Shown here: positions 1 through 7,839 of the stretch, in pieces
How the letters are laid out: each line of letters begins with the position of its first letter
Numbering within the stretch: position 1 is the stretch's first letter
Assembly: GCA_002479145.1 (NCBI GenBank)
Contig: DLLX01000045.1
Span: 1-19,492 of the forward strand
From: Prevotella sp. UBA7551
GTDB lineage: Bacteria; Bacteroidota; Bacteroidia; Bacteroidales; Bacteroidaceae
Reading direction: 5' to 3'
DNA length: 19,492 nt
Made by a program: the position numbers and the translations under genes
The notes under the pieces: model-generated
Seen by the model: the letters and a program-made list of their open reading frames with translations, nothing else
What the model was told of the DNA's origin: nothing
Databases searched by the model: none

Positions 1-62
1 TCACTGTTGGAGGTCAACTCCGATGGGAAGGCGCGGCAGAAGAAACGAGTCAGAATACAGCC
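1..62 (+). promoter_or_regulatory. Cobalamin riboswitch, 3' part only
   Basis: The window opens inside what looks like the conserved core of a cobalamin (B12) riboswitch. Visible elements in the expected order are CACTG at 2-6 (the end of the GCCACTG box), GGGAAGGCGC at 25-34 and GAGTCAGAATAC at 47-58. The 5' half, including the B12 box and the first strand of the closing helix, lies outside the window. The downstream genes are a BtuB/BtuG/BtuH-like set, which is the regulon expected for this riboswitch class. By analogy, bound cobalamin would repress expression. Motif recognition is by eye; a covariance-model search with about 200 bp of upstream sequence would settle it. Confidence 0.8.
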
Positions 63-113
63 AAAGCGTATGTCAAACAGGCTTTCGAGGTAAGAGCATA
101 GACAGAGGAGGAA

Positions 114-191
114 GACCTCCCCAACCCACAGGACCTCCCCAACCCCAAAAAAGATGGGAGACTCCCCCACCCCCCTCAAAGAGGGGGTTGG
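114..191 (+). repeat. C-rich leader repeats and GC hairpin between riboswitch and receptor gene
   Basis: The segment GACCTCCCCAACCC occurs at 114-127 and again at 132-145 (18-bp period), with a diverged C-rich copy from 160. The last copy ends in a hairpin, CCCCCTC (171-177) AAA GAGGGGG (181-187), with further partial pairing outside it. No U-run follows, so a classical intrinsic terminator is unlikely. C-rich repeats of this look are common between genes in Bacteroidota. Here they sit inside the transcribed leader, about 50 nt after the riboswitch core and about 115 nt before the receptor start. Confidence 0.5.
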
Positions 192-305
192 CAACAAGGA
201 GGGAACAAGGGATTAGAAGAATAGCCGTTTGATGTGTGTGCGTATATATCAAGCGGCTTTGTTTGTGTGCATACAGATAATGGCTGTGCGTGTAAAAAAG
301 ATAAA

Positions 306-2324
306 ATGGTGGATAGGAACAGATACAGTATTTTCATTCTGCTGCTTTTGGTGGCAAGTTCTGTCTGTGCGCAGCAACTGACTGAAGCAGAGGCAGATAG
401 CATTGCACGGCAGTACGACCTGGACGAGGTTACGGTGTCCGCGCGCTACAAGGAGAAAGATATCATCAAACCGCAGCGGCTGGAGGGTAAGGAGTTGGAG
501 AAACTCAACAGTCTCAGCGTGGCGGACGCGATACGTTTCTTCTCGGGCGTGCAGATTAAGGACTACGGCGGCGTGGGCGGCATCAAGACCGTCAATATCC
601 GCAGTATGGGTACCAACCACATGGGCGTGTATTACAATGGTATTCAATTGGGTAACGCGCAAAACGGACAGGTGGACTTGGGCAAGTTCTCGTTGGAGAA
701 TATCGATGAGATTTCACTGTACAACGGGCAGAAGAGCGACATCTTCCAGAGCGCACGCGAGTTCGGCAGTGCGGGCAGTATCTACCTCAATTCGCGCCGC
801 CCGAAGTTCGAGGACGGAAAGAACATACACGTCCGTGCCGGCATGAAAGCGGGGTCGTTTGCATTGGTCAATCCGTCGCTGCTGTTCGACGCGAAACTGA
901 CTGACCAACTGAGCCTTAGCATGAATGCGGAAGTGGTGCACTCCAATGGCAAGTACAAGTTCCGCTACCGTCGTGTGACGCCTTCGGGCGAGTTGGCGTA
1001 CGACACCACCGCCATCCGTCAGAACGGCGATGTGAATGCCGTGCGGGTGGAGTCGGGGCTGAACTACTACTATTCCACGACGGGTTTCTGGAAGATGCAC
1101 GCGTACTACTACAACTCCGAGCGCGGCGTGCCCGGGGCGATTGTGAACAACGTGTGGCGGCGCGGCGAGCGGCTGTGGGACAGGAACACGTTTGTGCAGT
1201 CGTCGTGGCAGGACGAGTTCTTCAACCGTTGGTCGGTGAAGGTGAACGCCAAGTACGCCTTCGACTACACGCGCTATGTGAACAACGACGACAAACTGAT
1301 TCACGTGGACAACATCTACAAGCAGCAGGAGGCATACCTGTCGTGGGCAAACAAGGTGGCTATCTTCAACTGGTGGGATATGTCGCTTTCGTATGACCAG
1401 CAGTGGAACGGGCTGTCGGAGTATATGAACGTGTCGCGCTTCACCCACTGGCTGGCGGCAGCGACGGCGATAAACGTGTACGACTATCTGCGTGTGCAGG
1501 CGAGCGTGCTGGGGACGTTTGTGAACGAGGAAGCCCGTGAGCGCGACGAGGCACCCAACAAATACAAGGTTACGCCCGGGGTGTTCTTGTCCTACAAACC
1601 GTTCAAGCGTATAGACCTGAAACTCAATGCCTTCTACAAGCAGGCGTACCGCTATCCGACCTTCAACGACCTCTACTACACCGACATGGGCAACGCCTAC
1701 CTCAAGCCCGAACTGGCGGTGCAGCACAACGTGGGCATTGTGTACGACTACCTGAAGCCGAAGCGCGTCTTCCACCATTTCAATGTGTCGGTGGACGCCT
1801 ACTACAACCGCGTGAAGGACAAGATTATCGCCTACCCGAAGGGACAGCAGTTCCGCTGGACGATGCTCAACCTCGGACGGGTCAGGATTACAGGAGCCGA
1901 CATTTCAGCCGACATGACCGTTAATCCGGTTGACGAGTTGTTTGTCCGTGGAAAAATCCAGTACACTTATCAGGAAGCCATTGATGTCACTCAAAGATCA
2001 GACACTTACTATCGCGATCAGATACCTTACATTCCATGGCATAGCGGTTCAGCCATATTGCAAGCCGAATGGAAATCCTGGAATTTCAACTACAGTTTCA
2101 TCTATACCGGCGAGCGGTACAACCAACAGGAAAACATCATTTACAACCATACGCAGCCATGGTACACAAGTGATATCTCTTTGGTAAAATCCCTCAGCTG
2201 GAACAAATATACGGCCAAGATCACTCTTGAAATCAACAATGTGTTCAGCCAGGACTACGATGTGATACTCAACTATCCCATGCCGGGCACGAATATACGC
2301 ATGGGATGGGAAATGACGTGGTAA
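306..2324 (+). CDS. btuB: TonB-dependent outer-membrane receptor, BtuB-like corrinoid transporter
   Basis: Probable outer-membrane receptor importing cobalamin or related corrinoids with TonB energy. I chose ATG 306 (672 aa): it gives a clean signal peptide (VDRNRYSIFILLLLVASSVCA, cleavage near residue 22) after an A-rich stretch. Starting at 234 would add 24 residues in front of the signal. A TonB-box-like DEVTVSA lies at about 40-46. A plug domain follows at about 60-190, and a Tyr/aromatic-rich 22-strand-type barrel runs to a C-terminal Trp. The length is close to BtuB and much shorter than SusC-type receptors. The riboswitch upstream and the btuG-like gene 4 bp downstream support B12 as substrate. 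Codon use shifts within the gene: GC-rich third positions from about 420 to about 1880, AT-richer before and after. Receptor family is secure; the exact corrinoid is inferred. Confidence 0.85.
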   Translation: MVDRNRYSIFILLLLVASSVCAQQLTEAEADSIARQYDLDEVTVSARYKEKDIIKPQRLEGKELEKLNSLSVADAIRFFSGVQIKDYGGVGGIKTVNIRSMGTNHMGVYYNGIQLGNAQNGQVDLGKFSLENIDEISLYNGQKSDIFQSAREFGSAGSIYLNSRRPKFEDGKNIHVRAGMKAGSFALVNPSLLFDAKLTDQLSLSMNAEVVHSNGKYKFRYRRVTPSGELAYDTTAIRQNGDVNAVRVESGLNYYYSTTGFWKMHAYYYNSERGVPGAIVNNVWRRGERLWDRNTFVQSSWQDEFFNRWSVKVNAKYAFDYTRYVNNDDKLIHVDNIYKQQEAYLSWANKVAIFNWWDMSLSYDQQWNGLSEYMNVSRFTHWLAAATAINVYDYLRVQASVLGTFVNEEARERDEAPNKYKVTPGVFLSYKPFKRIDLKLNAFYKQAYRYPTFNDLYYTDMGNAYLKPELAVQHNVGIVYDYLKPKRVFHHFNVSVDAYYNRVKDKIIAYPKGQQFRWTMLNLGRVRITGADISADMTVNPVDELFVRGKIQYTYQEAIDVTQRSDTYYRDQIPYIPWHSGSAILQAEWKSWNFNYSFIYTGERYNQQENIIYNHTQPWYTSDISLVKSLSWNKYTAKITLEINNVFSQDYDVILNYPMPGTNIRMGWEMTW

Positions 2325-2328
2325 GAAG

Positions 2329-4263
2329 ATGAGAAGAAAGGAATATTTATGGATTGTCGTCCTGTCGGCATTGGCCCTCATTGGTTGTCGTAACGACGAC
2401 GTGGTGCTATCGCCAGACGAAATCTCTACGCCCGATGGCTACACCAACACCTCGGCCTATCGAGGACTGTATGTGCTCTGCGAGGGCAACATGGGGGCAA
2501 ACAAGGCCACGCTCGACTACCTCGATATGGGCACGGGGACGTACTTTCGCGACATCTACCCGTCGCGCAACCCCGGGAAGGTGTTGGAACTTGGCGACGT
2601 GGGCAACGATATCAAGGTCTATGGCTCTCGGCTATGGATGGTCATCAACCAAAGCAACCGCATAGAAGTGGCGTCGGCTGCATCGGCAGTGAGCCTCGGC
2701 AGTGTCAATATACCTAACGCTCGCTTCCTCGCCTTCGACGGAAACCATGCCTATGTGTCCTCCTACGTCGGCCCCATCAGTGGGAAGAGTGTGTTGGGGG
2801 AGGTATATCGCATCGACACCTTGACTCTTCGGATTGACGGGCGGTGCACAGTGGGATTCCAACCCGAGGAGATGGCCGTGCTGAACGGGCGGCTCTATGT
2901 GGCCAATAGCGGTGGATACAGTGCGATGCAGGGCATGGGCTACGACCGGAGGGTGAGTGTTATCGACCTGAAATCGTTCTCCGTAGAGCGCACGATTGAC
3001 GTGGCGCCCAACCTCTTCCGCCTCCGCAGCGACCAATACGGCAGTATATGGGTGGCTTCGCGGGGAGACTACAACACCATGCCCGCCCGCGTGTATGAGC
3101 TGTATGGCGGCAGCGTGGCCGACTCCATCGACATTTCGGCTACCGATATGGCCTTCCATGGCGACTCATTGCTCTTTCTCCATAGTGGAGGATGCGGCCT
3201 ATACGATCTTCGCAACCGCCGTGTGGTCAGCCGGCAGATGCTCCGTCTTCCTACTGACGAGCGGATAGAGACTCCTTATGGGCTGGCGGTCGATGACAGC
3301 AACGGGCGCATCTACGTGATGGACGCCACCAATTACGTCTCCTCGGGTAAGCTCTTGTGCTTCGATCCGCAAGGAAACTGGCTATGGACGCGCCCCACAG
3401 GTGACATTCCTGGTCATGCGTGCTTCGTCAAGGAGGGCACTGCGTCGTCAGGAAACACGCCTTCTGGGGATGGACGGTCGCCTTACATACAGGCCGTGGA
3501 TGAGTATCTGCCTGCTCCAGGGCAGTTTGTCAACATCCTGCCAAAGGCTGATGCTGACGACAACGCCGACTCCCTTCGTGCCAAATGTACCGCAGTCTTG
3601 CAGGGTGGCATGGACGGATTGGTTACTTTAGGGGGCTATGGTGGCTACATTACCTTCCACTTCGATCATCCAGTGCGCAATGTGCAGGGGGAGAAAGACC
3701 TGCTCATCCGTGGCAATTACACCTCCGGCGCATCGGAGCCGGGCATTGTCATGGTGTCGCAGGACGAGAATGGTAACGGATTGCCGGACGACACATGGTA
3801 CGAGTTAAGCGGCAGTGCCGACACAGACAGCATCGGAAAGATGGTCTATGGCTACGAGATCACGTACCGTCCAGCCCCGATGAGCGACATTCCATGGGCA
3901 GACAACCAGGGAAAGAGTGGGACTGTGAGGCGCAATACGTACCATAACCAAGAGTATTATCCGCTCTGGGTGCACACGCCGCTGACGTTTCGAGGCACGC
4001 TCCTGCCCCAAAACGGGCACAACCATGGCAAAGACGGGACACAGAATTGGTGGCTCGACAGTTTCAGGTACGGTTATGTTGACAACAGTGCAGACGAGAC
4101 TGGCTGCTCTTTTGATATAGGCTGGGCTGTGGATGGCAACCGGAAGCCGGTCCACCTCAGCCATATAGACTTCGTAAGGGTCTATTCTGCTGAGAATCAG
4201 CAGTGTGGATGGCTTGGCGAGACCTCCACAGAAATAAGGGGAGCAAAGGACTTGCACCCATAG
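2329..4263 (+). CDS. btuG: BtuG-like surface beta-propeller lipoprotein with fused C-terminal domain
   Basis: 644 aa. The N-terminus is a lipoprotein signal ending in the lipobox LIGC (Cys20), followed by RNDD, an acidic stretch like the Bacteroidota surface-export signal. Residues about 43-367 resemble the DUF5074/YncE-like seven-bladed propeller of BtuG, with recurring blade phrases such as DIKVYGSRLWMV, RLYVANSGG and GRIYVMDATNYVSSG. BtuG proteins bind B12 very tightly at the cell surface and cap BtuB. After a Gly/Ser-rich linker (368-385), a second domain (about 386-644) carries DENGNGLPDDTWYEL at 479-493, which resembles a calcium-loop motif, and many aromatics. That domain is also known to me from Bacteroidota surface proteins but I cannot name its function. 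The gene starts 4 bp after the receptor stop, so translation is probably coupled. Confidence 0.78.
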   Translation: MRRKEYLWIVVLSALALIGCRNDDVVLSPDEISTPDGYTNTSAYRGLYVLCEGNMGANKATLDYLDMGTGTYFRDIYPSRNPGKVLELGDVGNDIKVYGSRLWMVINQSNRIEVASAASAVSLGSVNIPNARFLAFDGNHAYVSSYVGPISGKSVLGEVYRIDTLTLRIDGRCTVGFQPEEMAVLNGRLYVANSGGYSAMQGMGYDRRVSVIDLKSFSVERTIDVAPNLFRLRSDQYGSIWVASRGDYNTMPARVYELYGGSVADSIDISATDMAFHGDSLLFLHSGGCGLYDLRNRRVVSRQMLRLPTDERIETPYGLAVDDSNGRIYVMDATNYVSSGKLLCFDPQGNWLWTRPTGDIPGHACFVKEGTASSGNTPSGDGRSPYIQAVDEYLPAPGQFVNILPKADADDNADSLRAKCTAVLQGGMDGLVTLGGYGGYITFHFDHPVRNVQGEKDLLIRGNYTSGASEPGIVMVSQDENGNGLPDDTWYELSGSADTDSIGKMVYGYEITYRPAPMSDIPWADNQGKSGTVRRNTYHNQEYYPLWVHTPLTFRGTLLPQNGHNHGKDGTQNWWLDSFRYGYVDNSADETGCSFDIGWAVDGNRKPVHLSHIDFVRVYSAENQQCGWLGETSTEIRGAKDLHP

Positions 4264-4302
4264 ATAAGATGATAATCATTCAATATTCATAAACAAAAAA
4301 GT

Positions 4303-5214
4303 ATGGAAAACAAACTTTACGCAATGCTGCTCCTGGCAGCTTCATGCTACACTGTGCCCACTATGGCACAGTTGTCCAGTGAGAAAGAGGACACGAAAGG
4401 GGCAACCGCAACTTTCGAGTCTATTGACCTTGGCGAGCGTGGTTACGCCAATGGCGATGACAAAAAGGGGGGATTCGCCGACGAAGGGTTCACCTTTGCC
4501 AACACTTACAACCCCACTTACGGCTCTTGGACGGGATTTGCCATCTCCGACAAGAAGGAAACCGACTTCATCGACTACACGACAAGCCAGTATAACAGTT
4601 GTGTAGGCCACGGCGTCGACAACTCCTCGCAATACGCAGTCTACTATTACAGCAGCTATGGACGCACGTCCGTGACCGAAGGAGAGGCTGTTAAGTCAGC
4701 CGATGGCCGTCCTTTTGAGGCACGGGGATTCTACGTCACCAATTCGGCTTGGAACGTATCGGCCTATACCATCGGCGATGGCATGACGGAAGGAGCATTT
4801 CATGACGGCGATTGGTGTAAGCTAACGGTCTACGGAGTGAAAGATAATGAAGTGAGAGGGAGCGTAGATTTCTACCTTGCTGACTATCGTTCGGATAATG
4901 AAACAGACCATTACTATGTGAAAGACTGGACATGGCTCGACCTATCGAAACTCGGAACTGTAGACCAGCTTAACTTTGAGGTGACGGCATCGCGCGCCAA
5001 CGAATGGGGAACAACAACCCCGACCTACTTCTGCATGGACAATTTCAACGACCTGAACGGCTCATTAACAGGAATCTCTAACACTGGAAAGCCTTGCACA
5101 ACCTACGAGGTTGCCCGCTATCTGACTAACGGCACGCGCATCAGTGCACCTCAACCAGGCATCAACATCGTTCGTATGAGCGACGGTACAACCCACAAGG
5201 AATGGATCAAGTAG
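4303..5214 (+). CDS. btuH: DUF4465 secreted protein, BtuH-like putative corrinoid binder
   Basis: 303 aa. The first about 22 residues form a signal peptide ending in TMA-Q, favouring signal peptidase I. A Cys at position 15 (AASC) is a poor lipobox, so lipid anchoring cannot be excluded. Residues about 38-255 match the DUF4465 pattern as I know it: FESIDLG, GGFADEGFTFANTYN, WTGFAISDK, then YNSCVGHGVDNSSQYAVYY. DUF4465 proteins are often encoded beside BtuB/BtuG and I believe this is the BtuH B12-binding family; that identity is from memory. The last 40 residues (about 262-303, ending QPGINIVRMSDGTTHKEWIK) look like a C-terminal sorting tail of the type common on exported Prevotella proteins. 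It follows the btuG-like gene by 39 bp and is the last gene of the operon. Confidence 0.72.
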   Translation: MENKLYAMLLLAASCYTVPTMAQLSSEKEDTKGATATFESIDLGERGYANGDDKKGGFADEGFTFANTYNPTYGSWTGFAISDKKETDFIDYTTSQYNSCVGHGVDNSSQYAVYYYSSYGRTSVTEGEAVKSADGRPFEARGFYVTNSAWNVSAYTIGDGMTEGAFHDGDWCKLTVYGVKDNEVRGSVDFYLADYRSDNETDHYYVKDWTWLDLSKLGTVDQLNFEVTASRANEWGTTTPTYFCMDNFNDLNGSLTGISNTGKPCTTYEVARYLTNGTRISAPQPGINIVRMSDGTTHKEWIK

Positions 5215-5258
5215 GCGCTTCCTCCTTTTGAGAAAGTGAGAACAGACATTTACAAGAA

Positions 5259-5301
5259 TCGGCCATAGAGGACTATTTCCCGTTAAATCCTCTATGGCCG
5301 A
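5259..5301. terminator. Perfect 14-bp inverted repeat between convergent genes
   Basis: TCGGCCATAGAGGA (5259-5272) pairs perfectly with TCCTCTATGGCCGA (5288-5301) across a 15-nt loop. It lies between the stop of the btuH-like gene and the stop of the convergent minus-strand gene, where a shared transcription end is expected. Neither strand has a clear U-run after the stem, so it may block 3' exonucleases or stop transcription by another route. A smaller TGGCT/AGCCA stem follows at about 5308-5326. Confidence 0.5.
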
Positions 5302-5389
5302 CTTATAATGGCTAAACCTTTCAGCCACTTGACTGCTGCTTGAAGCCTCAAGTAGCGTGGCTGTAGTGCCCGCCTCTGATAGGTGACGG

Positions 5390-6214
5390 CTATGGCTGGC
5401 GGAGCATCTCCACGTTTACCGTAATGCTGTTCTGATTATTTTCTCCCCATTGATAGGTCACACCGCCGCCGATACGGTCCATGGCACGATGGTAAGCGTA
5501 GGAAGGCGCGTAGCCCCATGGACGATAACCGTAGCCTGCCCAGCCGTAACCACCCCAATAGGGTGCGCTAAAAGCAGTATATCCATACCCACAATAAGGC
5601 AATATATGATTGTTGTTGATGGCCTTCTGCACATAGACGTAGCCACTCCAGTGCTCATTCCACCGATAGCCAAGGAGCGCATTGATGCCCCCCGTGGTGT
5701 AATTGGTGCCCGCATACGTGCAGTTATTGATGTAGCCACCGATGGCCAAGGTTGCTTTTTTGGAAAGGTTGGTGACATACATAAGCGTCACATCCTGTGA
5801 GAAACCGGCTCCATTGCCGCCCATTCCTTTTCCAAAGTTGGCAAAGACAGATGCCCCGATATTGACATTCAGCCCCTTATGCAATCGCCATGAGCCGAAT
5901 CCGCCGCCGTAGCCATAGTACCAAGGGTCGTAAAGATACGGATCGTAGTAGTCATAGGGGCTTTGCACTTGTCCGTTTTCATCGATTGGGGGCAGAACAT
6001 AGTCTATTTGCGCTTGCTCCTCGCGCTCCTCAGCCAACTGATGGGCATAGGCTTTTTCCGCTTCCGAAGGTTCACGCACCCCTTGTAGCTGTGGTGATTC
6101 GATGGGTTGCACGCTGCTTTCAAAGGCTGTTGAGTCGGCCTTGCTCTGCGCCAATGCCACAGCGGGCGTGCTTAGGAGCAGACAATAGAGGATTATAGAG
6201 CTTTGAATCTTCAT
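5390..6214 (-). CDS. Exported Gly/Tyr-rich hypothetical protein, possibly a small outer-membrane barrel
   Basis: 274 aa; I do not recognise the family. A signal peptide (residues 1-22, ending ALA) is followed by a charged stretch rich in Glu, Gln and Ala (about 23-75) that may be helical. A Tyr/Asp/Gly-rich segment (about 86-108, with repeated YDP and YYGYGGG) comes next. Alternating hydrophobic/polar residues from about 112 to 204 read like antiparallel beta strands (LNVNIGASVFANF, ATLAIGGYINN, GYVYVQKAI). A second Gly/Tyr/Trp-rich loop (about 208-238) precedes a last strand pair with VTYQWG and ITVNVEM. This composition fits a small outer-membrane or cell-surface barrel with a long aromatic loop. 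It is alone on the minus strand with its own promoter at 6237-6268. Confidence 0.6.
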   Translation of the reverse strand: MKIQSSIILYCLLLSTPAVALAQSKADSTAFESSVQPIESPQLQGVREPSEAEKAYAHQLAEEREEQAQIDYVLPPIDENGQVQSPYDYYDPYLYDPWYYGYGGGFGSWRLHKGLNVNIGASVFANFGKGMGGNGAGFSQDVTLMYVTNLSKKATLAIGGYINNCTYAGTNYTTGGINALLGYRWNEHWSGYVYVQKAINNNHILPYCGYGYTAFSAPYWGGYGWAGYGYRPWGYAPSYAYHRAMDRIGGGVTYQWGENNQNSITVNVEMLRQP

Positions 6215-6236
6215 ACCTTATAATATTTCTATCTAT

Positions 6237-6268
6237 GCAAATTTAGGAGTTTAGGCGTGAACAGCCAA
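6237..6268 (-). promoter_or_regulatory. Bacteroidota-type promoter for the Gly/Tyr-rich protein gene
   Basis: On the minus strand TAAATTTGC (6245-6237) matches the -7 consensus TAnnTTTGc. TTGG lies 19 bp upstream (6268-6265), a good spacing for a -33 box. The -7 element is about 23 bp before the ATG at 6214, giving a short leader. Confidence 0.55.
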
Positions 6269-6321
6269 GGAATTTAAGCAACTTTATCATTTTTTGCCAG
6301 CTCCATTTCAGCCGCATTTAC

Positions 6322-6330
6322 TATCTTTGC
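6322..6330 (+). promoter_or_regulatory. Promoter -7 element for the four-gene operon
   Basis: TATCTTTGC matches the Bacteroidota -7 consensus TAnnTTTGc and sits 30 bp before the chosen ATG at 6360. The nearest upstream TTG (6294-6296) is 25 bp away, longer than the usual 19-21, so the -33 box is weak or different. The -7 core lies outside any gene, which supports it as the operon promoter. Confidence 0.45.
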
Positions 6331-6359
6331 AGCCATATCAACCCATAAAGCAGAAGACT

Positions 6360-6938
6360 ATGAGAAGACTGTTGATTATGTTATCAGCCGCCATATTGGT
6401 GGGAACACCCGCTTGGGGACAACAGACGAAGAAGCGGCAGACGCTGGGACAGAAGATAAAGAAGACTTGGCGCAAGGGCACCAAGGAGGTATCGGACGCC
6501 ACTTACAACTTAGGCAAGGAGCTGGGTATCAGCTCTGGGGCCAAGAGAGGAGAGGCAAAGGTGAATGGGACGTATTATATGTATCTCTATACTGCCAACG
6601 TCTATCACGGATCGGACAGTGGAAAGCTGATAGGAGAGACGGAGAAGATTTTCAAAAAGAGATATCCTGCGGTGAAAATCCTTAGTTGTGTCATCCCACA
6701 AACGGACTGGGAGGTGACAGAAGAGGAGCAAGACGGCAACGTAGTGGGCTACCGGAGGACACTATTCTGCTATGTTCTGGGCAAAGATGGTGCTGATGGC
6801 TACATCAATGCGAAGTTCACCTACGAACAATACCGCCCTGCCGGCGGAGCGGAGATACCTGTTCAGGGGAAATGGCCGGAGTGGACGCGCACTGATGTGA
6901 TACCTGCCAAGGACTATTGGGAGCTGGTCACCAAATAA
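6360..6938 (+). CDS. Secreted basic hypothetical protein
   Basis: 192 aa; family not recognised. I chose ATG 6360 because it gives a signal peptide (MRRLLIMLSAAILVGTPAWG-Q, cleavage near residue 20) just downstream of a promoter element; an upstream in-frame start at 6294 would place 22 residues before the signal and precede the promoter. After cleavage comes a Lys-rich segment (about 22-45, with KKRQTLGQKIKKTWRKGTKE) that could be helical. A mixed alpha/beta region follows (GTYYMYLYTANVYHG, KIFKKRYPAVKILSCVIPQTDWEV) ending in a Trp-rich tail (KWPEWTRTDVIPAKDYWELV). It is first in a tight operon, 12 bp ahead of the TPR gene. A periplasmic or surface location is likely. Confidence 0.6.
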   Translation: MRRLLIMLSAAILVGTPAWGQQTKKRQTLGQKIKKTWRKGTKEVSDATYNLGKELGISSGAKRGEAKVNGTYYMYLYTANVYHGSDSGKLIGETEKIFKKRYPAVKILSCVIPQTDWEVTEEEQDGNVVGYRRTLFCYVLGKDGADGYINAKFTYEQYRPAGGAEIPVQGKWPEWTRTDVIPAKDYWELVTK

Positions 6939-6950
6939 CAATCACTGATA

Positions 6951-7832
6951 ATGAATTTTTTGCAACGCATCTTCGGGTCGGCTGAGGAAGACCCAGAGGA
7001 GAAGAAAAAGGAAACAGAGGCGCGCAATTTTGATGCTTTGAAGTATGATGGCATAGCCGCTCTCAAGGCGGGCAAGCTCGACTATGCGGTCACTTGTTTT
7101 GAGCACGCCTTAAAACTGAGGGAAGATTTGGAGATTCATGACCATCTATCCGTGGCCTTCATTCACCAAAACCAGTTGCCAAAGGCTATAGAAGAACTCC
7201 GCATTCTGGCGGAAGCACAACCCGATAACCAGGCAGTGTGGGTAAGAATGGCACGCATCTGCTACATGATGGAGGACTATGACGAGATGGCTGAGGCTTG
7301 CGAGCAGGCCGAAAGCATCGACTCCAGCAGTGCCGACGTGCGCTATCTCTTTGCCGAGGCACGCCAAGGACAAGGTGATAACGAAACAGCGGTTGCGCTT
7401 TTGGGCGAAGCGATAGAGCGGGACGAGCAGTTTGGCGCAGCATTTCTGCTCCGTGGACAGATCTTGTTGGAGATGGGACGACTCGAAGAAGCTGAGACTG
7501 ATGCCGATTGGCTGCTCGAACACGCAGTGCCAGAGGAGGACATCGTACTTCTCAAAGCACGCATTGCCCACAAGAAAGGCGACGCGGCAAAGGCCGTGGA
7601 GTGGTATGGGCGAGTGATAGACACCAATCCGTTCTGCATAGCAGCCTTCCGCGAACGTGCAGTTGTCTATCACGAGATGGGCGAAGCATCGCTGGCTGAG
7701 GCCGATGAGGCTACAGTCGACGAGCTGGAGCCCCAAAACCTGACCGATGTCAGCGATGGTCAGTCGGCCGAGGGCATAGAGGAGAAGACCAGGCAAGCCT
7801 ATAAGAACACGTTGAACCCCTTTGGACTGTAA
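6951..7832 (+). CDS. Tetratricopeptide-repeat (TPR) protein
   Basis: 293 aa with no signal peptide, so probably cytoplasmic. After an acidic/basic N-terminus (about 10-27) TPR-like helix pairs run from about residue 28 to 255. Typical A/B-helix patterns are GIAALKAGKLDYAVTCFEHAL, RMARICYMMEDYDEMAEACE, LRGQILLEMGRLEEAETDA and KARIAHKKGDAAKAVEWYGRVI. That suggests about six repeats, a scaffold for protein contacts. The C-terminus ends in a short tail, RQAYKNTLNPFGL, which may be a conserved peptide. It begins 12 bp after the secreted hypothetical and ends 7 bp before the DAHP synthase start, so it is clearly in the operon. The partner and process are unknown. Confidence 0.75.
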   Translation: MNFLQRIFGSAEEDPEEKKKETEARNFDALKYDGIAALKAGKLDYAVTCFEHALKLREDLEIHDHLSVAFIHQNQLPKAIEELRILAEAQPDNQAVWVRMARICYMMEDYDEMAEACEQAESIDSSSADVRYLFAEARQGQGDNETAVALLGEAIERDEQFGAAFLLRGQILLEMGRLEEAETDADWLLEHAVPEEDIVLLKARIAHKKGDAAKAVEWYGRVIDTNPFCIAAFRERAVVYHEMGEASLAEADEATVDELEPQNLTDVSDGQSAEGIEEKTRQAYKNTLNPFGL

Positions 7833-7839
7833 AAGACCT

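Noticed and set aside
714..1778. A long open frame on the - strand inside the btuB-like gene
   Set aside because: It is a shadow of the GC-rich third positions of the receptor gene; its Val/His/Arg-rich product resembles no protein family and the plus-strand product is unmistakable.
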